From NCBI GenBank assembly GCA_964512145.1, contig CAZEIM010000045.1:1-22713 (forward strand): DNA of 22,713 nt, written 5' to 3'. Position 1 is the stretch's first letter; each line of letters opens with the position of its first letter. The notes under the pieces are model-generated. The model worked only from the letters and a program-made list of their open reading frames with translations, had not been told where the DNA came from and made no database searches. Below are positions 8,034-15,426 of this stretch, in pieces. Source of the DNA: CAYOHR01 sp964512145. GTDB lineage: Bacteria; Bacteroidota; Bacteroidia; Flavobacteriales_G; JALEGO01. The position numbers were made by a program, and so were the translations under genes.

Positions 8034-8816
8034 TAGCTTTCAAAAAATATATTGGTAATATATACCGCTAAAAAATCGATAATAAATATGAGCATGGAAG
8101 CGTATACAACTGCTGAATTTGCTGCCAATCCAACCCCTCTAGTTCCTTTAGTGCAATAGTACCCTTTATAACACCCTATAATTCCTATACTTAAACCAAA
8201 AAAGAAAGTTTTTAGAGTTGCCGGTATTAAATCAATGAACTCTAACGAATCAAATACTCTATTAAAATAAAGCTGTATAGAAACATCTGCTTTTAAATTT
8301 TCCACTAAAAAAGAAGCTAAAATTGCTACCACATCCGACAACACCACTAATAAGGGAACCATGATGGTTGTAGCCCATACTCTTGTTACAACTAAGTATT
8401 TAAATGGATTTGCCCCGGAAACATCCATAGCATCAATTTGTTCAGTTACCCTCATAGATCCCAACTCTGCACCCATTCCAGAACTAACTTTTCCGGCACA
8501 TATTAAAGCCGTAATTATGGGGCCAATTTCTCGAACTATAGATACACTTACCATATTTGGAATCCATGATGCTGCTCCAAATTCCTCTAGCGTAGGTCGT
8601 GATTGAAGAGTAAACACCAAACCAATAATAAAACCAGTTATTCCAACTAAAAAAAAATGATTTATTCCCTACATGATAACATTGATTTATAAGCTCTTTA
8701 ATTTCGAAAGGTTTTGAAAAAGCTTGCTTAAAAAATTGACCAGTAAAATACGCTATATCTCCAACTTCTGCTAAAAATGTAATTAAAATTGTTTTGATAT
8801 TGATGACTGAACTCAA
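8033..8816 (-). pseudogene. mlaE: MlaE-family permease, interrupted by a +1 frameshift in a T9 run
   Basis: Two out-of-frame pieces together make one normal MlaE. Bases 8816 to about 8658 encode the N-terminus (ending CYHVGNKSFF), and from about 8648 to 8033 the frame continues with LVGITGFIIGLVFTLQSRPT, REIGPIITALICAGKVSSGMGAELGSM, TEQIDAMDVSGANPFKYLVVTR and GTRGVGLAANSAVVYASM, all hallmarks of the MlaE/YrbE permease. The break is at nine T's on the coding strand (plus-strand A9, 8649-8657). With eight T's the frame reads TCA TTT TTT TTA GTT GGA, and the joined protein is 260 residues, the family norm. The start is TTG at 8816, 13 nt after the protease stop codon. No other damage is visible, so a sequencing/assembly error, a very recent mutation, or transcriptional slippage are all possible. 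The product would be the inner-membrane channel subunit with MlaF and MlaD. Confidence 0.9.
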
Positions 8817-8829
8817 AATAAAATAAATA

Positions 8830-9915
8830 TTATGTTTGTTTTTTTATGGCTGATGTTACCATTACAAATTCCAGTATATTTTCTAAATCTAAAGCTCCTA
8901 CTATTTGATTGTTTTTATTAACCACAGCGGCTAAACTCTTATTTGTTTGAATTTTTTGCCAAGCAAGTTCTAAAGGTTCGGATTCTTGTAAAAATAAAAT
9001 ATCCTTATTCATCACTTCAAAAATTTGAATTTGTTGATTTTGTTCACTCAATCCTTTAATAATTTCATCTCTACTTAAGGTGCCCACAGGTTTTGAATCA
9101 TCCAATACCAAAAAATGTTTGCTAGTTCCATTTAACAACTTTTTTACAGCATCTTGTAAGCTTTGATGTTGTTGAATACTTTCGTAATGATTCATTACCA
9201 CATCCGATACAACATATCCTTTTAAAAAAGATTTTGTTTGGGTAAAACTAGCTTCTGATTGAGCTCCTAAAAATATAAACAATCCGATAAAAATTAAAAA
9301 GGGGTTTGAATAAAATCCTACTATAACAAATCCAATCGCTAATACCTGCCCAATTCCGGCTGAAATACTAGTAGCTTTTTCTCTAGGCATGTTAAATGAA
9401 AGTATAGCTCTTAAAACCCTTCCACCGTCCATTGGAAAAGCTGGAATTAAATTAAATACGGCTAACCATACATTTACAACAACCAATTTAAACAAAAAAT
9501 GATCGCTAGTATTTAACGCCAATTCACTTTCTAAATTAATTGCATCAGGAATTTGAATAAATGGAAAAACCAATAAAAAAATTACAATATTAACAAAAGG
9601 GCCTGCAAAGGCAACTATTAACTCTTCCTTTGGTTTCTCGGGCAATGATTCTAATCTGGCTAAACCCCCTATGGGTAAAAGGGTTATATCCTTAGTTTTA
9701 ATCCCAAACTTTCGAGCAGCTAAAGCATGCCCAAACTCATGCATGACAACACAAGCAAATATGCTAAGTATAAAAAGTATAGCCCAAAGTGTTTCTTGAG
9801 CTGTGGAACCAGATTTTATATTTGAAAAAACAATCCAAAAAATAAGAATTAAAAAAGTCCAATGTATTTGAACTTTTATTCCTAAAATTTTTCCCAAGGA
9901 AAGTGAATACTTCAT
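8830..9915 (-). CDS. Site-2 protease family (M50) membrane metalloprotease with C-terminal CBS domains
   Basis: A 361-residue intramembrane zinc protease. The catalytic motif HEFGH is at 59-63, inside a transmembrane helix (VVMHEFGHALAARKFG). The second zinc/aspartate motif is NLIPAFPMDGGRVLRA (155-170). The N-terminal motif GIKVQIHWTF (12-21) is typical of the SpoIVFB-like group, and GGLARLESLPEKPKEELIVAFAGP (83-106) of the bacterial CBS-containing subgroup. About six hydrophobic segments occur before residue 220. Two CBS motifs follow (about 235-290 and 300-355), which in this family sense nucleotides such as ATP and control cleavage. The substrate is not known. It lies between a universal stress protein (5 nt upstream) and mlaE (13 nt downstream), suggesting co-expression with stress and envelope-lipid functions. 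Confidence 0.93.
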   Translation of the reverse strand: MKYSLSLGKILGIKVQIHWTFLILIFWIVFSNIKSGSTAQETLWAILFILSIFACVVMHEFGHALAARKFGIKTKDITLLPIGGLARLESLPEKPKEELIVAFAGPFVNIVIFLLVFPFIQIPDAINLESELALNTSDHFLFKLVVVNVWLAVFNLIPAFPMDGGRVLRAILSFNMPREKATSISAGIGQVLAIGFVIVGFYSNPFLIFIGLFIFLGAQSEASFTQTKSFLKGYVVSDVVMNHYESIQQHQSLQDAVKKLLNGTSKHFLVLDDSKPVGTLSRDEIIKGLSEQNQQIQIFEVMNKDILFLQESEPLELAWQKIQTNKSLAAVVNKNNQIVGALDLENILEFVMVTSAIKKQT

Positions 9916-9920
9916 GTATA

Positions 9921-10763
9921 TTAATTATCCTGATACAAGCATAATAATGGAACTTGTGTGTTATAAGCAAGCTCCCTAGTAACGCTTTTATTAAACATCA
10001 ACTCAATAAAGTTATGTTTTTTTGGTAAGGTAACCAAAATATCCGCATGAATAGCCAATACAAAAGCATGAATTTCTGAAACTACATCTTCCCCTTGAAC
10101 GGTATGTAAAAAATGTGGAATTTGTTTAAAAGCTGTATGCATAGATAAGTACTGTTTTGCTTGCGATTCACTTGGTATTTCATCGGTATTTTTAAGTACC
10201 ACTAAAAAATGAATTTCAGCATCCGTCATCCAACTTAATTCTAATAAAGTATTGAGAGAGTCAGGGTTTTTTATTTCCTCAAAAGTAGTAGCTAAAACAA
10301 TTTTTTTTAATCCTTTAAATGTTGCTTTTTCAGGCACTACCAATACGGGCGTATTAGATTTTGTAATTACATCAGCAGTATTCGTTCCTAGTATGTACTT
10401 TTTTAAGCCTTCATTGGCTCCTTGAGTACCCATTACAATTAATTGTGCGTGATGTTTTTTAGCTGTTTCAATAATGTCATTTGCCACAAACCCCGATCTA
10501 AGCTCATGATCTACATCAAATTCAATATTTTGACTTTTTAACTGAAGCGTTTCCTCTGTGAGCTTATGGATTTGTTTTTCGCTACTTTCTTTAATTTCCG
10601 AAAACAACATCGGATTAAAATGAACTTCTGGCGGAGGGACTGGTACAAAGTAAGAATGATAAAAAACCATCTTTCCTTTGGTTAATTTTGCTAAGGCTAA
10701 AGCATACTTAGCTGCATTTATTGAACACAAAGAAAAATCAGTAGGAACTATTATAGAACGCAT
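9921..10763 (-). CDS. Universal stress protein, two-domain (second in tandem)
   Basis: A 280-residue UspA-type protein. The first domain (1-145) starts RSIIVPTDFSLCSINAAKYA and ends with the nucleotide-binding region VMGTQGANEGLKKYILGTNT (110-129) and NTPVLVVP. The glycine spacing is G-x2-G-x10-G(T), one residue longer than the classic G-x2-G-x9-G(S/T). The second domain (about 150-280) begins LKKIVLATTFEEIKN, has lost the glycine motif and ends TQVPLLCLYQ, so only the first domain is likely to bind ATP. It is cytoplasmic, with the biochemical function undefined as for most Usp proteins. It is 6 nt downstream of another Usp gene and 5 nt upstream of the M50 protease. Confidence 0.9.
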   Translation of the reverse strand: MRSIIVPTDFSLCSINAAKYALALAKLTKGKMVFYHSYFVPVPPPEVHFNPMLFSEIKESSEKQIHKLTEETLQLKSQNIEFDVDHELRSGFVANDIIETAKKHHAQLIVMGTQGANEGLKKYILGTNTADVITKSNTPVLVVPEKATFKGLKKIVLATTFEEIKNPDSLNTLLELSWMTDAEIHFLVVLKNTDEIPSESQAKQYLSMHTAFKQIPHFLHTVQGEDVVSEIHAFVLAIHADILVTLPKKHNFIELMFNKSVTRELAYNTQVPLLCLYQDN

Positions 10764-10769
10764 AATAAA

Positions 10770-11606
10770 TTATTTTTTAGTTTTTAAAGTTCCTTTTTTT
10801 ATCGATAATAAAGGGACTTTTATATCGTAACTTAATTCTTCCGTTTTGCTACTTATAAATATTTTTTCAAAAAATGATCTCTCTTGGGAAAACATGACTA
10901 ATATGACCTTATTATTTTTTTTCGTGTATGCTTTGATTTGGTTGGCTAATGAATCCTCTAATACTGCTTTTTTATGCTTAAACATTAGATTGATAAATCC
11001 GGTGCTTTTTTTAACTTCATCCATCATTTTTTCAACATTTTTGGTTTTATCCAAGCCATAGTCCATAAATAAAACTTCGATAGGTATTTGCATAGCTTGA
11101 GAGAATGGAATTATAGCATTTAATTCATGTTTTAAGTTTGTAAAATCTGATGAATACACTAATTTTTCAATATGTTTTAATCGGTAAGTTAATGGTATAG
11201 TTAATACCGGAATCTCTGATTTTGATATTATTTTTGCTGTGTTACTTCCAAAAACAACATTACTTAATTTGGAAGAACCATGAGTACCCATAACAATCAT
11301 GTTAGCTTTTTTCTTTTTAGCAACTTCTAAAATACCGGATACGGTATCCCCTTCTTGAACTATTGTAGTTGTTAATGAGCTAGTATACAGCGTAACCCAT
11401 TTTTTTAGCATAGTATTCGCTTCCTTTTTTGCGCGCATTGCTTCTTCCTCTATCACTCCATGCATTAAGTTATACTTCCCCGCAATTGGGGTATACACTG
11501 TCATTAATAAAACATTCGCTTTCATCGTTTTAGCCAATTGATCGGCAAATTGTAAAGCTTTTTTTGAATTAGTTGAGAAATCAACCGGAACTAGTATTGT
11601 TTTCAT
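10770..11606 (-). CDS. Universal stress protein, two-domain (first in tandem)
   Basis: A 278-residue UspA-type protein, starting MKTILVPVDFSTNSKKALQFA at ATG 11606. The open frame extends 17 codons further upstream, but those residues precede the conserved first strand and are not expected in the family. The ATP-binding motif GTHGSSKLSNVVFGSNT (107-123) has the standard G-x2-G-x9-G-S spacing, followed by SEIPVLTIP. The second domain (about 145-278) begins IEKLVYSSDFTNLKHEL and ends YDIKVPLLSI without a glycine motif. It resembles its downstream neighbour in layout, consistent with an old tandem duplication. It heads the six-gene minus-strand run ending with mlaD. Confidence 0.9.
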   Translation of the reverse strand: MKTILVPVDFSTNSKKALQFADQLAKTMKANVLLMTVYTPIAGKYNLMHGVIEEEAMRAKKEANTMLKKWVTLYTSSLTTTIVQEGDTVSGILEVAKKKKANMIVMGTHGSSKLSNVVFGSNTAKIISKSEIPVLTIPLTYRLKHIEKLVYSSDFTNLKHELNAIIPFSQAMQIPIEVLFMDYGLDKTKNVEKMMDEVKKSTGFINLMFKHKKAVLEDSLANQIKAYTKKNNKVILVMFSQERSFFEKIFISSKTEELSYDIKVPLLSIKKGTLKTKK

Positions 11607-11781
11607 AGGGCACAAAATTAAGCATAAAACTTTAATCAATTTTAAACAACAAATCAAAGCTATATTAAATTAAATATGCCGCTGTTGATAAAAATCAGAA
11701 AAAAATATGCTAAAAGTTATAATGTGTAGAAATCGAAATCCCTCAATAAAAAATAAACATTTATTTAAACCACTTAATCTT
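11607..11781. other. Intergenic region carrying candidate promoters for the usp-M50-mla run
   Basis: This 175-nt AT-rich gap is the longest non-coding stretch in the window. On the minus strand it holds two TAnnTTTG matches. TAATTTTG (11620-11613) has a TTG at 11639-11637 with a short 16-nt spacer and would start transcription almost on the usp ATG at 11606. TAGCTTTG (11662-11655) has no TTG at the expected distance. I cannot decide between them. No clear terminator for asd (stop at 11782) is visible: the nearby AAATAAA/TTTATTT palindrome is pure A/T with a two-base loop. Confidence 0.4.
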
Positions 11782-12762
11782 CTACTTTTGAAGTAGCATT
11801 TCTGCTATTTGTATTGCATTGGTAGCGGCTCCTTTTCTCAAATTATCGGATACAATCCACAAATTCAGCGTTTTTTCCTGCGATTCATCTCTTCGTATTC
11901 TTCCAACCAATACCTCATCTTTATTATGAGCAATTTTTGGCGTTGGATACTCAAATTGAGTTGGATTATCCAATACTTTTACTCCTTTAGCTTTTTTTAA
12001 TTCATCAACAACATCTAACAAATCAAACTCATGATAAAACTCTATATTTACCGCTTCAGAATGACCTCCTATAACCGGCACACGAACTACGGTAGCTGTA
12101 ACTTGTATATTGGGATCCCCTAAAATTTTACGTGTTTCATGTACCAACTTCATTTCTTCACTCGTATATCCATTATCTAAAAAATCCCCTCCATGAGGAA
12201 ATAAATTTAAATCGATTTCGTGCGGATACACCTTGGGAACATTTTTCCCGTTTCTTTCCCCCATAAGTTGTTCAACCGCTAACACTCCTGTTCCTGTAAC
12301 CGATTGATACGTAGATATGACTAAGCGTTTAATTTTATATTTTTTGTGCAATGGTGCTAAAGCTACCACCATTTGAATGGTAGAACAATTTGGGTTAGCA
12401 ATAATTTTATCTTGTTTAGTAATAGTGTGACCATTTACTTCAGGTACAATTAATTTTTTATCTTCAAACATCCTCCAAGCAGAGGAATTATCAATGACTG
12501 TGCAACCAACTTCGGCAAATTTGGGCGCCCAAGCTATCGATGTTTTAGACCCTGCTGAAAAAATAGCAATATCTGGCTTTTTACTTACCGCATCCTGTAA
12601 ACCCATCACAGTATATTCCTTCCCTTTAAAAGATATTATTTTGCCCACTGATTTCTCCGATGCAACTAAATATAATGTCTCGAAAGGAAAATTTCTTTCT
12701 TCTAACACTTTAAGCATTACCGACCCTACTAAGCCGGTAGCTCCAACTAAAGCTACTTTCAT
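11782..12762 (-). CDS. asd: Aspartate-semialdehyde dehydrogenase
   Basis: A 326-residue enzyme that reduces L-aspartyl-4-phosphate to aspartate semialdehyde with NADPH, the branch point to lysine/diaminopimelate, threonine and methionine. Seen: the NADP-binding start MKVALVGATGLVGSVMLKVL, FSAGSKTS (68-75), IDNSSAWRM (90-98), the catalytic cysteine in ANPNCSTIQM (Cys126), the STYQSVTGTG segment (150-159) and the active-site histidine in VIGGHSEAV (His234). Length and motifs are those of the Gram-positive-like/Bacteroidota form. The open frame extends 37 codons upstream of ATG 12762, but that stretch precedes the beta-strand start and contains the promoter region, so it is excluded. It is divergent from the lamin-tail gene. 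Confidence 0.96.
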   Translation of the reverse strand: MKVALVGATGLVGSVMLKVLEERNFPFETLYLVASEKSVGKIISFKGKEYTVMGLQDAVSKKPDIAIFSAGSKTSIAWAPKFAEVGCTVIDNSSAWRMFEDKKLIVPEVNGHTITKQDKIIANPNCSTIQMVVALAPLHKKYKIKRLVISTYQSVTGTGVLAVEQLMGERNGKNVPKVYPHEIDLNLFPHGGDFLDNGYTSEEMKLVHETRKILGDPNIQVTATVVRVPVIGGHSEAVNIEFYHEFDLLDVVDELKKAKGVKVLDNPTQFEYPTPKIAHNKDEVLVGRIRRDESQEKTLNLWIVSDNLRKGAATNAIQIAEMLLQK

Positions 12763-12803
12763 AGTTAAAAAAATAATTAATATACGATTAAAGGATAATA
12801 TAA

Positions 12804-12819
12804 TATCTTCGCAAAGATA
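12804..12819. promoter_or_regulatory. Palindromic overlap of divergent -7 elements (asd / lamin-tail gene)
   Basis: The 16-base site TATCTTCGCAAAGATA is a near-perfect inverted repeat (TATCTT-N4-AAGATA). On the minus strand it reads TATCTTTG (12819-12812), a perfect TAnnTTTG element for asd, with TTG at 12845-12843 (23-nt spacer). On the plus strand it reads TATCTTCG (12804-12811), one mismatch, for the gene at 12830; no TTG is present at the expected upstream distance. The predicted start of transcription is about 43 nt before the asd ATG on one side and roughly 10-13 nt before the ATG on the other. Confidence 0.5.
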
Positions 12820-12829
12820 GATTTGATTT

Positions 12830-15424
12830 ATGAAAAGTATATCAATTAGTATTTTATTTTTTTGTTTAATCAACCAAATAAATGCGCAGTTTACCGATCA
12901 TTTTTCTGACGGAGATTTTACAAATAACCCAACATGGGTTGGAACAAACACACATTTTGAAGTAGAAACATCCAGTATAAATTACTTATGGCTTAACGCA
13001 CCAGCTGTGAATTCAAGTTCTTATTTGGTTACTCAGTTTTCGGCCATAGAAAATGCAGAATGGAATTTTAGAGTTCGGTTAGATTTTAATCCATCGTCTT
13101 CAAATTTAGCGCGTATATATATTATGTCAAGTGACAGCAATTTAAATAATTCATTACAAGGATATTACGTACAAATAGGTGGTACCGAAGATGAAGTCAG
13201 TTTATTTAAACAAATAGGATCTGCACATACCAAGTTAGTTGATGGAACCGATGGTATGGTTTCTAAAAATCAAAATATATTAGATGTTAAAGTAACTCGC
13301 GATAATAATGGCAACTTTACCTTGTATGCCGACACGAATATTTCAGGCACTTTTTTTTTACAAGGTACTACTACAGATATCCAAATTGAAAGCAGTAAAT
13401 ACTTTGGTATACTATGCACCTATACTTCTACTCGATCGGATAAGTTTTTCTTTGACAATTTTTTAGTTACTGGAAGTACTCCAATTGACACAACTCCTCC
13501 GTTATGGAGCACACTAAACATTGTTAGCGATAGCTCGATAGAAATAATTTTTAGTGAAGAAGTAAACAGTTTTTTAGCATTAAATACTTCTAATTATTTA
13601 TTAAACCCAACCGGATTACAACCTTATCAAATAAACTACTCTGGGGATAAAATTCTATTATTCTTTTCACCCTCATTTACGATAGGTACTCCTTACAACT
13701 TAACTATTTCTCAAATAGAAGACTTGTCGGGAAATATTACCGGAAGTACCACAAAAAACTTCACCTATTATCCTATTGATACCGCACAATTACGCGAAAT
13801 AGTTTTTAATGAGCTTATGATTGATCCAACGCCAACCGTTGGTTTGCCTGACATAGAGTATATTGAATTATTGAATACCAGCAACAAAGCCTTTAACTTA
13901 AAAGATTATCAACTCATAAATACAACTACTCCAAGAGTATTACCCGAATTTATTTTACAACCTGGTGCTTATGTTTTATTATGTAATACCACGGATGTAT
14001 CAACTCTTTTAAGCTATGGTGATGCCATCGCTATTAACTCTTTTGTTACTTTAGTAAATTCAGACGATAGTTTAACCTTACTAAATCCTTTGGGTGAAAT
14101 AGTAGATATTATTTCTTATAAAGACACTTGGTATAAAGACACACAAAAAAAAGAAGGGGGGTGGTCTTTAGAAAGAATAGACCCTTATACGATTTGCACA
14201 GGAGAAAATAACTGGATGGCCTCAACCAATACATCAGGAGGCACTCCAGGATATAAAAATGCTGTGTATGATGAGTTGGCAGACACCACCGCTCCTTATA
14301 TTACGGACATAAATATTATAGCTTCAAATATTTTGGAATTTAAATTTTCAGAAGCCTTTTCAGTCGATTATATCTTACAAAATTCTGATTTTTTAATTCA
14401 ACCTTACATTCAGATTACAAGTGCTTATATAACTCCCGAAAATTGGGTTCGATTATATTTATCGGAACCATTAACGGTTAAAATAATTTACAAATTAACT
14501 TACTCAAACATGAAAGATTGTTTTGAAAACATTACCAATCAATATACATATTCTTTTCTATTTCCAGATACAGCTACACGAAATGACCTCATTATAAATG
14601 AAGTATTATTTAATCCGTACAATACAGGGAAAGACTTTGTAGAAATTTATAACAACTCCGATAAAAATATCGATTTAAAAAACTGGCAATTGGCCAATAT
14701 TTCAAACAACACCATAGGAACTATTCGAAACATTACCAATCAATCAAAAATTTTATATCCTAATGAATATGTTTTATTAACTACTGATAGCTTAAGTACG
14801 GTTCAATTATATCCATCTTCTTCCAATCCGGAAGTTTTCATCATTATGAGTTCTTTACCAGCCTACAACAATGCAGACGGAACCGTTATTTTACTAAACC
14901 CTGACACATTGGTAATAGATAGTTTATATTACAACGAAAAAATGCATCATCCATTATTAAATGATGTTAAGGGCATTTCTTTAGAAAGAATATCTACAAA
15001 TAGAGCCACTATAGGCGAAAGTAACTGGCATTCAGCGGCCGAAAGTGTAGGATTTGCTACTCCAGGCACTAAAAATTCACAATATCTCGAAGAATTAATT
15101 CCGGTTGAATTTATTGAAATTACACCGACAATTTTTTCACCCGATAACGATGGAATTGATGATATAGTACAAATTGGCTATACCCTGCCCGACAATGGTT
15201 TTACGGCTAACATTCAAATTTTTGATATTCAAGGCCGGTCGGTAAATAAACTAATAGAAAATACGTTGGTTGGAACCAAGGGTGTTTTTTTATGGAGTGG
15301 TGAAAACGAAGTAAATAAAAAATTAGAACCAGGGATTTATATTTTATATTTTGAATTTTTTAACCCTAATGGGGTGGTTTTAAAAAGTAAAAAAACAGTA
15401 ACTATTGCATATAAATATCATTAA
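12830..15424 (+). CDS. Secreted lamin-tail-domain protein with Ig-like domains
   Basis: An 864-residue exported protein. Order of parts: signal peptide (1-19, ending INA-Q); a LamG/concanavalin-like beta domain (about 20-215, beginning FTDHFSDGDF and ending FFFDNFLVTG); an Ig-like domain of the SbsA/Big_5 type (about 222-313, DTTPPLWSTLNIVSDSSIEI...FSEEV); a lamin-tail domain (about 321-477, REIVFNELMIDPTP and YIELLNTSNKAFNLKDYQL); a second Ig-like domain (487-577, DTTAPYITDINII); a second lamin-tail domain (586-750, DLIINEVLFNP and FVEIYNNSDKNIDLKNWQL); and a C-terminal Ig-like domain (757-864) with TIFSPDNDGIDD and LEPGIYILYFEF, resembling FlgD-like or T9SS type B/CHU_C-type ends. Surface location is likely and the function is unknown. 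A gene for a PHP/HhH protein starts 2 nt after its stop codon. Confidence 0.87.
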   Translation: MKSISISILFFCLINQINAQFTDHFSDGDFTNNPTWVGTNTHFEVETSSINYLWLNAPAVNSSSYLVTQFSAIENAEWNFRVRLDFNPSSSNLARIYIMSSDSNLNNSLQGYYVQIGGTEDEVSLFKQIGSAHTKLVDGTDGMVSKNQNILDVKVTRDNNGNFTLYADTNISGTFFLQGTTTDIQIESSKYFGILCTYTSTRSDKFFFDNFLVTGSTPIDTTPPLWSTLNIVSDSSIEIIFSEEVNSFLALNTSNYLLNPTGLQPYQINYSGDKILLFFSPSFTIGTPYNLTISQIEDLSGNITGSTTKNFTYYPIDTAQLREIVFNELMIDPTPTVGLPDIEYIELLNTSNKAFNLKDYQLINTTTPRVLPEFILQPGAYVLLCNTTDVSTLLSYGDAIAINSFVTLVNSDDSLTLLNPLGEIVDIISYKDTWYKDTQKKEGGWSLERIDPYTICTGENNWMASTNTSGGTPGYKNAVYDELADTTAPYITDINIIASNILEFKFSEAFSVDYILQNSDFLIQPYIQITSAYITPENWVRLYLSEPLTVKIIYKLTYSNMKDCFENITNQYTYSFLFPDTATRNDLIINEVLFNPYNTGKDFVEIYNNSDKNIDLKNWQLANISNNTIGTIRNITNQSKILYPNEYVLLTTDSLSTVQLYPSSSNPEVFIIMSSLPAYNNADGTVILLNPDTLVIDSLYYNEKMHHPLLNDVKGISLERISTNRATIGESNWHSAAESVGFATPGTKNSQYLEELIPVEFIEITPTIFSPDNDGIDDIVQIGYTLPDNGFTANIQIFDIQGRSVNKLIENTLVGTKGVFLWSGENEVNKKLEPGIYILYFEFFNPNGVVLKSKKTVTIAYKYH

Positions 15425-15426
15425 CG

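Noticed and set aside
8484..8816. Separate 110-residue small protein
   Set aside because: Its first 54 residues are the MlaE N-terminus; the rest is the wrong frame after the T9 run, so it is a frameshift product and not a gene.
11748..11768. A/T palindrome AAATAAA/TTTATTT downstream of asd as a terminator
   Set aside because: The stem is purely A/T and the loop is two bases, so it is too unstable; such matches are expected by chance in this composition.
12763..12873. 37-codon upstream extension of asd
   Set aside because: It lies before the conserved first strand and overlaps the promoter region and the start of the divergent secreted-protein gene.
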